64,000 nucleotides of DNA from Fusobacterium sp. (lineage in GTDB: Bacteria > Cyanobacteriota > Vampirovibrionia > Gastranaerophilales > Gastranaerophilaceae): assembly GCA_023662905.1 (NCBI GenBank), contig JAMPIJ010000002.1, positions 123,104 through 187,103 on the forward strand, read 5' to 3'. This document shows, in pieces, positions 25,354 through 33,017 of the stretch (within the stretch, counting starts at the first letter, position 1; each line of letters opens with the position of its first letter). The notes beneath the pieces are model-generated. The model made no database searches. It had not been told where the DNA came from and saw only the letters and a list, made by a program, of their open reading frames with translations. A program made the translations under genes and the position numbers.

Positions 25354-26346
25354 ATGAAAAAGCGAATTAAGATAGTTGGAAAAAATATAGCCGTAATGAT
25401 TTTGGGCCCTCTAGGAGATGTTATTAATACTTCAGGTATTTTTAAACATTTGCGTAACCTTTATCCGGATGCAAATATTTCAATAATTACAATAGATAGA
25501 GCGCTTGCTGCTGTTCAGGGTATTCCTGAAATTGATAACGTTTATTTTTTTGATAAAAGTAAATCTATTTTAAACACTATAAAATTTGGACTTTCTTTGC
25601 GTGGAAAGTTTGATACTGTAATAGTTTTGGACAATAACCTTAGAGCTGCTTATATTGCTTTTCTCACAGGTGCAAAAGTAAGAGTCGGCAGAGGCGAGCA
25701 GATGAGAGAACTTTTTTTAACAACTACTATTCCTCATCTTGATGAAGAAAAGAATTTACAGATTCATGTTTCTGAACATTACGCTAGATGTCTTATTCCA
25801 CTGGGAATTTATAAAGAGCTAGATACTTATTTTAGTTTCAAAGATGAAGATGAGAAAAATGTTTCTGAGCTTTTGAAAAAGCAAGGATTAGAAAATAAAA
25901 AACTTATCGGAATATGTCCGGCCTGTCATTTAGAATCTAAATCTTTACTGGTTCCGACAACTGCGGCTATTATTTCTAAAATTAATAAAGAAAATAAGTA
26001 TAAAGCAGTAATTATTGGCGGAAGTGATATATGCGATTATGTTGATGAGTTGAAAGAATTTTCTAATATTGAATATTATGATTTTTCAGGGAAAACTAAA
26101 TTTTTAGAAACTGCTGCATTAATAGATAAATGCGAAAAGTTTATCAGTGTTGATACAAGCTGTATGCATCTTGCGCTTGCAAGGAAAGTTCCTACTACTG
26201 CAATATTCTTTAGTAAACTTTTTAGTAAATGGGGACCTAAGGATTTGCGAAGAAACAATATAATAGTCAGCCTTGACACAAAAAACATTGATGTTGATAA
26301 AATTATGGAAAATGTTGCGGCTTTGCCTGAGAAAAATTTTAATTAA
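25354..26346 (+). CDS. Glycosyltransferase family 9 (heptosyltransferase-like)
   Basis: 330 residues. ADP-heptose:LPS heptosyltransferase fold: the N-terminal GPLGDVINTSGIFKHLRNLYP and the C-terminal FISVDTSCMHLALARKVPTTAIFFSKLFSKWGP match GT9. Likely adds a sugar to the LPS core or another envelope glycan at the inner membrane. It is a single gene between the origin-like region and dnaN, more AT-rich than its neighbours. A TATAAA eight bases before the ATG suggests a leaderless or near-leaderless transcript. Confidence 0.85.
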   Translation: MKKRIKIVGKNIAVMILGPLGDVINTSGIFKHLRNLYPDANISIITIDRALAAVQGIPEIDNVYFFDKSKSILNTIKFGLSLRGKFDTVIVLDNNLRAAYIAFLTGAKVRVGRGEQMRELFLTTTIPHLDEEKNLQIHVSEHYARCLIPLGIYKELDTYFSFKDEDEKNVSELLKKQGLENKKLIGICPACHLESKSLLVPTTAAIISKINKENKYKAVIIGGSDICDYVDELKEFSNIEYYDFSGKTKFLETAALIDKCEKFISVDTSCMHLALARKVPTTAIFFSKLFSKWGPKDLRRNNIIVSLDTKNIDVDKIMENVAALPEKNFN

Positions 26347-26483
26347 TCAGATTTTTCATTTTCAATATCGCCTGCTTTTCTTTCTTATTAGCGAAATTCT
26401 CATATACAAATAAAATTTGTAAAAAAAATTTTTGCTATTCTGTAAAAAATATTGCGCTTTCTTAATAATATCAATAGTTTTCC

Positions 26484-26513
26484 TTGTATTTTGTTTCGAC
26501 TTTGTAATATAAT
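26484..26513 (+). promoter_or_regulatory. dnaN promoter
   Basis: -35 TTGTAT (26484-26489), 18-base spacer, -10 TATAAT (26508-26513). Transcription would start near 26520. Ribosome site AAGGAG lies about 10 bases before the ATG at 26541. Confidence 0.6.
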
Positions 26514-26540
26514 TTACTTAACAAAAAGGAGTGACGAGGT

Positions 26541-27656
26541 ATGAAGTTTGTTATAAAAAAAGAGGATTTATATAACGGTATTAAAATTGTTGAAAGAGCC
26601 ACCAGTGTCAAAGCTTTACAGCCTGTTCTTTTAAACATTTATATTGAAACAGTAGGTCAAAATTCTATTAAATTAGTTGCGACTGATTTGGATATGACTA
26701 TTGTTACAACCGTTGATGCACAGGTTGAAGAAGAAGGTAAAATAACACTTCCGTCAAAAACTTTGAACGAAATCGTTTCTAAGTTGAATGACAACCTCGT
26801 AACTTTTGAAATGGCTGCCGGCGAACCTCTTGTTCACATTACCTGCAAAAAAACAAAATTCGATATCATCGGTATCTCAGCAGATGAGTTTCCAAAAGAA
26901 TGCTCAAATGTTGAAGTTGATGAAGCTAATTGCTTTGAAATTCCTGTAAAAGTTTTGACAAAAGCTGTTAAACAAGCAGGTTTTGCAGCAGCAGCTTACG
27001 AAAACAGCAATCTTTTATCAGGTATTGTTTTCAGCCTTTCAGAAAATCAGCTTGAAGTAGCTTCAACCGACGGTAACAGACTTGCACGCGTTAGAGAATC
27101 TATCGAAAATGACAAAACTAACCTCCTTATCATTCCTGCACGTACCGTTAACGAATTCGCTAAAATCTGTTCTTTCATCGACGAAGATAACGTAAAAATT
27201 TACGCTGAAACTAACAGAATCGTTATTAAATCTGAAAAAACAACAACAATTTCAAGACTTCTTGAGGGTCAATTCCCGCAATATAACAAACTTATTCCTA
27301 ACGAAAGCCCGAAAGAAGCTATCGTTAACGTTTCACAAATGATTTCAGCGCTTGACCGCGTTTCTGTCATGGTTAACGAAAAAACAAGTATCGCTAAGTT
27401 TGAATTCACCGAAAATAACTTGAACTTAACCGCTGATACTCCTGATTCAGGTAAATCTGAAGAAAATATTGATATCGATTATGCGGCTGAAGCGTTAACA
27501 ATTGCTTTCAACTACAAATATATGCTTGAAGCTTTGAAAAATATTGATAGCGAAGAAGTTAAAATCGGTTTGAATACAAGCCTTTCTGCAACTGTTTTAA
27601 GACCTAACAGCGAAGAAGATTTCGTTTGTCTGGTAATGCCTGTTCAAATAAGATAG
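26541..27656 (+). CDS. dnaN: DNA polymerase III beta subunit (sliding clamp)
   Basis: 371 residues, standard length. Ring-forming clamp that tethers DNA polymerase. N-terminal MKFVIKKEDLYNGIKIVERATS, the VLLNIYIE region, VASTDGNRLARV, EGQFPQYNKLIP, and a C-terminal LVMPVQIR are typical. It sits about 1.2 kb from the origin-like array, in agreement with cyanobacterial origins placed next to dnaN (established for Synechococcus elongatus, as I recall). Followed closely by the Cys-rich protein gene. Confidence 0.95.
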   Translation: MKFVIKKEDLYNGIKIVERATSVKALQPVLLNIYIETVGQNSIKLVATDLDMTIVTTVDAQVEEEGKITLPSKTLNEIVSKLNDNLVTFEMAAGEPLVHITCKKTKFDIIGISADEFPKECSNVEVDEANCFEIPVKVLTKAVKQAGFAAAAYENSNLLSGIVFSLSENQLEVASTDGNRLARVRESIENDKTNLLIIPARTVNEFAKICSFIDEDNVKIYAETNRIVIKSEKTTTISRLLEGQFPQYNKLIPNESPKEAIVNVSQMISALDRVSVMVNEKTSIAKFEFTENNLNLTADTPDSGKSEENIDIDYAAEALTIAFNYKYMLEALKNIDSEEVKIGLNTSLSATVLRPNSEEDFVCLVMPVQIR

Positions 27657-27676
27657 AATGTTGTCAGGAGGTTAAT

Positions 27677-28075
27677 ATGACAAAAGCAACAGATTATTTT
27701 ATGAACGGTTATTCCTGTTCTGAAAGCATTGTAAAATATGCTGTAGATAAAGGTTTGTGTCCGGCAGAACTTTTGCCTTGCGCAACAAGTTTTTCAAGCG
27801 GAATGTCAAGCGGATGTTTGTGCGGAGCAGTTTCTGCGGCTCAAATGGTTTTAGGTTATCATTTTGGCCGTGAAAACTCAAAAGGCAATGAAGTTATTGC
27901 CAGAGCAAAAGCAAAAGAATTTGTTGATGAGTTTAAAGCGCGCAACAAATTTACCTGCTGCAAAATCTTATCACGCGGCTTAGAGGGAATAGAGCGTAAA
28001 CATCATTGCTGCAAAATGGTTTCTGACGGACAGGAGATTATGGAAAATTTAGTAACGGCAGGGGTTCATGCTTAA
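27677..28075 (+). CDS. Cys-rich C_GCAxxG_C_C family protein
   Basis: 132 residues from the ATG at 27677 after AGGAGG. It matches the C_GCAxxG_C_C family (motif SSGCLCGAVSAAQMVLG, plus paired Cys TCCKIL and HHCCKM). The family is common in anaerobes and is thought to have redox or metal-related functions, unproven. Its last eight bases overlap the fluoride channel gene. Confidence 0.87.
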   Translation: MTKATDYFMNGYSCSESIVKYAVDKGLCPAELLPCATSFSSGMSSGCLCGAVSAAQMVLGYHFGRENSKGNEVIARAKAKEFVDEFKARNKFTCCKILSRGLEGIERKHHCCKMVSDGQEIMENLVTAGVHA

Positions 28076-28418
28076 CTTTATTGCTATATTTCTAGGCGGA
28101 GGTCTGGGTTCGTTATTAAGATATGCCGCAAACTTGATTTGCCCGTTTCCGACCATTCTCGTTAACATTGTCGGAAGCTTTATTATAGGATTTTTCTACT
28201 GTTATTTTATGGATAAGGCAGATGTGTCAAATTCTCTGAAACTTGCAATAACAGTAGGTTTTTGTGGTGGATTGACGACTTTCAGCACTTTTTCACTTGA
28301 ACTGTTCAAAATGTTAGAAAAAGGCGCGTTTGTGCAATCTTTCGGTTATATTTTTCTTAGTGTTGCAGTATGTTTATTATCAACAGGAATAGGAGTTTAT
28401 TTTGCCAAGAATATTTGA
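28068..28418 (+). CDS. crcB: Fluoride channel FluC/CrcB
   Basis: 116 residues with four hydrophobic segments, the size of a FluC monomer; the channel is a dual-topology dimer that exports fluoride. Motifs: GGGLGSLLRYAAN, NIVGSFIIGF, and GFCGGLTTFSTFSLE (conserved Na+/fluoride pore region). No fluoride riboswitch was recognised upstream, because the gene starts inside the preceding one. Overlaps both neighbours, so probably cotranscribed with dnaN. Confidence 0.92.
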   Translation: MLNFIAIFLGGGLGSLLRYAANLICPFPTILVNIVGSFIIGFFYCYFMDKADVSNSLKLAITVGFCGGLTTFSTFSLELFKMLEKGAFVQSFGYIFLSVAVCLLSTGIGVYFAKNI

Positions 28419-29247
28419 ATTTGATAAGTTGAATTTTTTAACAGCCGGAATGCCGAAAGCTACAAAAGGCAGTTATAAAGAAGCTTTTGAGATTATCAAA
28501 TCGCTCGAGATTGACGGAATGGAGTTGGAATTTGTTCATGGCGTAAGGATGAGCGATGAAACTCGTTCGCTTGTAAACGATACACGCACGCAGAAAAATT
28601 TGGTTTTGACGGCTCACTGTCCTTTCTATATAAACCTCAATTCTCCTGAGGAAGAAAAGGTTATAGCAAGCGTAAATAGAGTTATTGAAACGGCTGTTGC
28701 CGCAAGAGATACAGGAGCTTTCAGTATAACGTACCATGCGGCTTATTATATGGGCGGTGATAAAGAAAAAGTTTATGAACAGGTTAAAAAGTGTAATGAA
28801 ATGATATCTTCAGCACTCGAAGCACAGGGAATAGATGTTTGGGTTCGTCCTGAAACTACCGGAAAAGCTACGCAGTGGGGTGATTTGGACGAAGTTATAA
28901 GACTTTCAAAAGAGTTTGACATGGTTCTTCCGTGTATTGATTTTTCGCATCTTCATGCCAGAAGCGGCGGTGAATTTAACACTTATGATGAATTCTCAAT
29001 GATTTTTGAAAAAATAGGAAACGAACTTGGCGATAAGGCGCTGAAATGTTTTCACGGACACCTTGCGGGAATTTTATACACAGCGAAAGGCGAACGCAGC
29101 CACTTGAATCTTGAAGAATCAGATATGAATTATAAGGATTTACTGAAAGCGTTCAAGGCTTTTGACGTGCGTGGCGCTCTAACCTGCGAAAGCCCGAACA
29201 TCGAAGTCGATACAAAGATTTTGAAAGAATATTATTCAACACTGTAG
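28402..29247 (+). CDS. TIM-barrel protein, endonuclease IV/sugar isomerase-like
   Basis: 281 residues. The start is a TTG at 28402, six bases after AGGAG and 17 bases inside the crcB gene. The sequence resembles xylose isomerase-like/AP endonuclease 2 barrels: TAHCPFYINLNSP, SITYHAAYYMG, WVRPETTGK, CIDFSHLHAR and CFHGHLAG hold His, Glu and Asp residues typical of the three-metal site. Could be an archaeal-type endonuclease IV acting at abasic sites, or a sugar-phosphate isomerase. Confidence 0.75.
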   Translation: MPRIFEFDKLNFLTAGMPKATKGSYKEAFEIIKSLEIDGMELEFVHGVRMSDETRSLVNDTRTQKNLVLTAHCPFYINLNSPEEEKVIASVNRVIETAVAARDTGAFSITYHAAYYMGGDKEKVYEQVKKCNEMISSALEAQGIDVWVRPETTGKATQWGDLDEVIRLSKEFDMVLPCIDFSHLHARSGGEFNTYDEFSMIFEKIGNELGDKALKCFHGHLAGILYTAKGERSHLNLEESDMNYKDLLKAFKAFDVRGALTCESPNIEVDTKILKEYYSTL

Positions 29248-29534
29248 AAAAGTTTGCCGTCTTTATCTATACTGTTTTTCATTCCCTCGTGGTTAAGAGT
29301 TCTGTAATCTGTGACGTCAAACATATATGGTGTAGGTAAATCATCAAGTTCGGATAAAATGTTTGTTATACTCTCGTGTTTATTTGTCCAAATAGCGAAG
29401 TCAATATCAGAGCCGTTGTGATAAGTTCCTTTTGCCCGCGAACCAAATATAACAACTTTTTCTATTTCAGGTCTTTGCGTAAAATAGTTTAACAATTCAT
29501 TAATAGTTTTCTGCGGTAATCCAAAATTATCCAT
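29232..29534 (-). CDS. MNT-type minimal nucleotidyltransferase (antitoxin-like)
   Basis: 100 residues. Pol-beta-type core: VVIFGSRAKGTYHNGSDIDFAIW with GS, and the DxD of the nucleotidyltransferase family, a third Asp in FDVTDY. Lies directly after a HEPN protein with eight bases overlap. In HEPN-MNT (type VII) toxin-antitoxin pairs, the MNT protein modifies the HEPN toxin with AMP. I infer the antitoxin role here. Confidence 0.85.
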   Translation of the reverse strand: MDNFGLPQKTINELLNYFTQRPEIEKVVIFGSRAKGTYHNGSDIDFAIWTNKHESITNILSELDDLPTPYMFDVTDYRTLNHEGMKNSIDKDGKLFYSVE

Positions 29535-29925
29535 TTAATTTTACCAACCAATTTGAAAATTTTTGTAGTTCTTTAAAATAAGAAGTGCTTATTTTTTCGA
29601 GAATCAGATTTATTTTGTCCATTTTATATTCGTGTGAGGTGGCGTTCCTTGCATCAAGCATGTCAATCCAGATTTGTCCATCCGAAATGACATTTTTGTT
29701 AAAAGCTTCTTTAATCACTTGTTTGGGGAGGTAAACTAAAATACCATTTTCTGCGAGATAATCTTTCAGAACTTTCCAAGATAGTTCAAAGCAAACTTCG
29801 TAAGCCTGAACAAGTGCCATGTGTGTAAGGATGTTTTCTTTGTTTTGATTATACGCATTAACAGCTTCGTTAAAGATATCGAATGCTCTGTTAAAGTTTT
29901 CAATTCTTTCGTTTAATCTGCTCAT
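29527..29925 (-). CDS. HEPN-domain protein (toxin-like partner of MNT)
   Basis: 132 residues, helical. It contains RNATSHEY, the RxxxxH motif of HEPN RNases, and resembles the HI0074 nucleotidyltransferase-substrate-binding family. Pairs with the MNT gene by overlap of eight bases, as in HepT-MntA type VII systems. The reading frame is open and the catalytic Arg and His are present, so it looks functional. Confidence 0.85.
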   Translation of the reverse strand: MSRLNERIENFNRAFDIFNEAVNAYNQNKENILTHMALVQAYEVCFELSWKVLKDYLAENGILVYLPKQVIKEAFNKNVISDGQIWIDMLDARNATSHEYKMDKINLILEKISTSYFKELQKFSNWLVKLNG

Positions 29926-29970
29926 ACTGCAATGTTATCATATTTATTGTAAATTAACAAGTCGGGCAAG

Positions 29971-30258
29971 TTATTTGTCATCAATAATTAAAAAATCCTT
30001 TGGCAATCTTTTTTCTACCATGGAAATAAATTCACCCATTGTCATATCAAAAGAATTCGCAATTTTCCACAACGTTGATAATTGGATGTCACGTTTACCT
30101 TTTTCAATCAGGCTTAATGAGCTGCTCGGAATATCATATTCGTAAGCGTGGAGTAAAATTCCTTTATTTTTGGCTTGTCGTTGTTCCTTGATTATTTCTC
30201 CAACGATTTTAAGAACCAATGCTTTTTTATCGGAAATAGTTTTTTTGTAGGATTTCAT
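29971..30258 (-). CDS. XRE-family HTH regulator
   Basis: 95 residues. The HTH spans about residues 18-70 (EIIKEQRQAKNKGILLHAYEYDIPSSSLSLIEKGKRDIQLSTLWKIANSF split in two helices either side). It is upstream of the HEPN-MNT pair and divergent from the pilin gene at 30325, so it may regulate one of them. Palindromes at 30278-30287 and 30294-30303 are candidate operators. Confidence 0.8.
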   Translation of the reverse strand: MKSYKKTISDKKALVLKIVGEIIKEQRQAKNKGILLHAYEYDIPSSSLSLIEKGKRDIQLSTLWKIANSFDMTMGEFISMVEKRLPKDFLIIDDK

Positions 30259-30277
30259 ATTTTTATTCTATGCTATA

Positions 30278-30303
30278 TTACTAGTAAGATATGACTAATT
30301 AGT
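30278..30303. promoter_or_regulatory. Candidate operator palindromes
   Basis: Two perfect 10-bp palindromes, TTACTAGTAA (30278-30287) and ACTAATTAGT (30294-30303), with centres 16 bases apart, between the divergent HTH and pilin genes. Confidence 0.4.
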
Positions 30304-30324
30304 AATAGAGAAAGGATTAAAATT

Positions 30325-31296
30325 ATGAAAAAAGCTTTTACTATGGCGGAGATTTTACTCTCATTGACAATCATCGGCGTGGTCGCAGCGATTACATTGC
30401 CGTCGCTCACAGGTAACATTAATGAACGCACTTGGAATACTCAGCGAAAAGCTCTTTATGCGCGTATGTCACAAGCCATATCTCTAATGCCAGCGTTGAA
30501 TGGTTACGGAACTCTAACTGAGGCAACAAGTTCTGCTTCTGCTGTTGATAATGCAGCTGAAACATTTATTACGGCTGGGCTTTCTAAAGTTTTAAAGATT
30601 AACAATATTTGTTCTGACAAACTTGAGGATTGCGGAATAGTTTCACAGATTAATACTCTTGGCGGTTCTCAGATGACAACACCGGCAACAATGAGCGCGT
30701 TAAACAATAGTATGGTAGGTTCAAGGGCTAATATACACGATAAAATGAATATCGTAGATACAAAAGCCGCAGCTTTTGAAACCGCTAATGGTGAAAGTGT
30801 CATTGTTTACTATAACCCGAATTGTTTGGGAAGTTTAAATGAAATGCCTGCAGGTGGTGGTGGTGGATATTTTGTTGCACCTAAAGTTTGTGCAAATTTT
30901 GTCTATGACCTTAACGGTAACAAAGGGCCTAATACAGTCGGAAAGGACATAGGTTTTATTACGGTAATGTACCCATCTGATCCGAAAATAGTGGCACCTT
31001 ATCCGGCAACAAATCAGTTAGATACTACATATCCGATTAAAGCCTCTGCTGGTAATATGACTGCTTCTAAAGCTTGTAATGCTTATGATTCAGAATATCG
31101 TGTTCCCAATATAGAAGAAGCCATGTCTTTATTTGTTAATAAAGAGTTGTTGAAAGGTACTTCTTCTGTATTCTCTGGTATGTATGCAACTTCTGGGGTT
31201 ATTTCAAGTTTAGTAGGTTGGCGTATAGATGCTAGTGGTCAGCTTGATGACCATAATCTTACGGTTTTAGGCAAAGTATGGTGTGTTAAACGATAA
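30325..31296 (+). CDS. Type IV pilin/pseudopilin-like protein
   Basis: 323 residues. Prepilin leader MKKAFTMAEILLSLTIIGVVAAITLPSL: a short basic leader, a peptidase site before F, the Glu at position 5 of the mature protein, and a hydrophobic helix. The mature C-terminal part carries NFVYDLNGNKGPNTVGKDIGFI and a final CVKR. A strong site GAAAGGAT precedes the ATG. Its first ~55 residues are almost identical to the pilin at 43962, while the rest differs. Substrate or fibre unknown. Confidence 0.85.
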   Translation: MKKAFTMAEILLSLTIIGVVAAITLPSLTGNINERTWNTQRKALYARMSQAISLMPALNGYGTLTEATSSASAVDNAAETFITAGLSKVLKINNICSDKLEDCGIVSQINTLGGSQMTTPATMSALNNSMVGSRANIHDKMNIVDTKAAAFETANGESVIVYYNPNCLGSLNEMPAGGGGGYFVAPKVCANFVYDLNGNKGPNTVGKDIGFITVMYPSDPKIVAPYPATNQLDTTYPIKASAGNMTASKACNAYDSEYRVPNIEEAMSLFVNKELLKGTSSVFSGMYATSGVISSLVGWRIDASGQLDDHNLTVLGKVWCVKR

Positions 31297-31358
31297 CCGT
31301 CAGTTCGGTTTAAGATATGAAACCGCCTTGACCGGCGGTGGTGTGTTAAACGGTAAAT
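31278..31358. repeat. Partial duplication of the pilin 3' end
   Basis: The end of the pilin (TGGTGTGTTAAACGATAA) recurs about 60 bases later as TGGTGTGTTAAACGGTAA (around 31338-31355), with a GC-rich segment between. It looks like the remnant of another pilin 3' end left by recombination. Confidence 0.55.
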
Positions 31359-31363
31359 ATTTT

Positions 31364-31389
31364 AAAGCGGGGAATTTCCCCGCTTTTTT
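31364..31389 (+). terminator. Terminator after pilin gene
   Basis: Stem AAAGCGGGGA/TCCCCGCTTT with a three-base loop and a T run. Confidence 0.85.
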
Positions 31390-31463
31390 GTAAATTAATA
31401 GGTCGGGCAATTTTATTATCTTCTTGAATTTGTAGAATAATTCTATAATAAGAGGAGTTGAAT

Positions 31464-32318
31464 ATGAGTACATCAATTTACCGCGCACCTGTCTGTCAGA
31501 TGAAAGCGTTTAAAAATTTGTTTATAGAAATGAGTGCTAAAAATTGCAATATGAGATGCAAGCATTGTTATATTGATTTTCCGCTTTCTAAGAACGTCAA
31601 GGATTTTATTCCGGTAAATTGTATAAAAGATAATCTTGCGTTTATTAATGCCGGTGGTTTGGATTGTATTTACCTGACCGGCGCAGAACCTATGACGCAT
31701 CCGGATTTTAACGCTATTCTTAGAATGTGTTTAAAGGTTTCTAATGTTTGTATTATTACTAACGGCTCTTTTATCAATGAGAAAAAAGCAAGGTTTTTGA
31801 AAAATGTTGAGGAAGAAAGCAATTTTGAAATTATAGTTAAGCTTAGTCTTGATCACTATGACGAATTAAAAAATGACGAGGTTAGAACCCGTGGTGCTTT
31901 CCGTCAAACTTTGTCTGCAATTAAAGCGCTTGCTAAGTATAATTTCAGCCCTATTATTTCTGTGACAAATTTCTACAAAGAAGATGAGGCCTTTATGCTT
32001 GAAAAGGTTGTTGAACTCTGTAATAAAGTTGATTATGACGTAGAGGCAGACCACATTAAGATTAATCGCTATGTTGATAAGAATTCTGATAGCGAGCCTG
32101 AATACGCAACGTGGAAGAGCCTTGACTGCGAATATGGCAGAATTTTAACGACAAATGGTGTTTATGTTTGTCCGTTTCTGGCAAATGATCACCGCGGAAG
32201 ATGTGGTTCAAGTCTTGCGGATTTTTCTCAGAAAGTTGTTTTAGAAACTAACTTCTGTGAAAATTGCACAAAAAATCCCGAAATGTTTTTCGGGATTGAT
32301 TTTGAAAGTTTTAGTTAA
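31464..32318 (+). CDS. Radical SAM protein
   Basis: 284 residues from the ATG at 31464 (six bases after AGAGGAG). The CNMRCKHC motif (CxxxCxxC) binds the 4Fe-4S cluster that cleaves S-adenosylmethionine. YLTGAEPMTHPDF contains the substrate-binding GGEP-like element as TGAEP. A C-terminal Cys-rich segment (CPFLANDHRGRC, FCENC) looks like a partial SPASM-type auxiliary cluster site. Substrate unknown. The hairpin terminator of the opposing pil operon is inside its 3' coding end. Confidence 0.87.
   Translation: MSTSIYRAPVCQMKAFKNLFIEMSAKNCNMRCKHCYIDFPLSKNVKDFIPVNCIKDNLAFINAGGLDCIYLTGAEPMTHPDFNAILRMCLKVSNVCIITNGSFINEKKARFLKNVEEESNFEIIVKLSLDHYDELKNDEVRTRGAFRQTLSAIKALAKYNFSPIISVTNFYKEDEAFMLEKVVELCNKVDYDVEADHIKINRYVDKNSDSEPEYATWKSLDCEYGRILTTNGVYVCPFLANDHRGRCGSSLADFSQKVVLETNFCENCTKNPEMFFGIDFESFS
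32274..32297 (-). terminator. Terminator of the pilM-pilN-pilO operon, inside opposing gene
   Basis: Perfect 10-bp stem AATCCCGAAA/TTTCGGGATT with four-base loop, followed on the minus strand by a T6 tract. It lies within the coding end of the radical SAM gene. Confidence 0.75.
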
Positions 32319-33001
32319 ATGTCTAAATCTAGATTTAAGTCATTAGAAGAGGAGTCATCGCCTTTTGATGGTGGAACTTCTCTACTTTTGCCTGCGTTAG
32401 CATCTTTTTCAGCATAGAGGCTTAATTCCATTTTGATATTTAGGATTGATTTATCTTTTTTGTAAGGGTTAACTTCGATTGATTGGATATCAAGGAAGTG
32501 TTCGTGTTTGTAAAGGTCTTTCATAAAGCTTTGGAACTTCATATAAGATGCGAAGAGTTCCATATTCATCTTACAAACGCCGTAGGTATCTTTCTTTTCT
32601 TTGAAGAAGATATCTTCTGCAGGGTCGTAATTGTAGTTAACTTTATACATTTTAATTCCGTAGAATTTGATTAAGTCGTTGATTTCTTGAATTTCGCCTG
32701 CGAGAATATCAGCTGTAGAGTTTCCTGTGCTTTTGATATCGCGGTAGAATGCTTTAACTTCGATTCCTGCGCTGTCGAGTTTTTCCTGTCTTTCTTTGTT
32801 CTTTTTAGCAGTTTCAAGTTCTGCTCTTTTTGCCGCAAGTCTGGTTTCGCTGTCAGCATATTTTGTTTTGTTGCCAAAATATGAGATTGTTTGCGGAATT
32901 ATTTGGGTTAATAGGAAGATTGATGCTAAAAGTGCGACTACAACAATGGCGATAGCAACTTTGAACATATCTAAATATTTTTTTATTAATTCTGAATCCA
33001 T
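32315..33001 (-). CDS. PilO-like pilus assembly protein
   Basis: 228 residues. One N-terminal membrane helix (VAIAIVVVALLASIFLLTQII), a coiled-coil region (ETRLAAKRAELETAKKNKERQEKL) and a C-terminal ferredoxin-like half. This is the topology of PilO in type IV pilus inner-membrane complexes. Placed 16 bases after the pilMN gene; its family assignment rests on topology and context rather than strong motifs. The C-terminal tail is polar and acidic (SSSNDLNLDLDI). Confidence 0.7.
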   Translation of the reverse strand: MDSELIKKYLDMFKVAIAIVVVALLASIFLLTQIIPQTISYFGNKTKYADSETRLAAKRAELETAKKNKERQEKLDSAGIEVKAFYRDIKSTGNSTADILAGEIQEINDLIKFYGIKMYKVNYNYDPAEDIFFKEKKDTYGVCKMNMELFASYMKFQSFMKDLYKHEHFLDIQSIEVNPYKKDKSILNIKMELSLYAEKDANAGKSREVPPSKGDDSSSNDLNLDLDI

Positions 33002-33017
33002 TATTTATAATCCTTTA

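Noticed and set aside
27660-28100. A fluoride riboswitch for crcB
   Set aside because: crcB starts within the preceding gene and no GGCGAUGGPuGUUCGCC-like leader is visible upstream.
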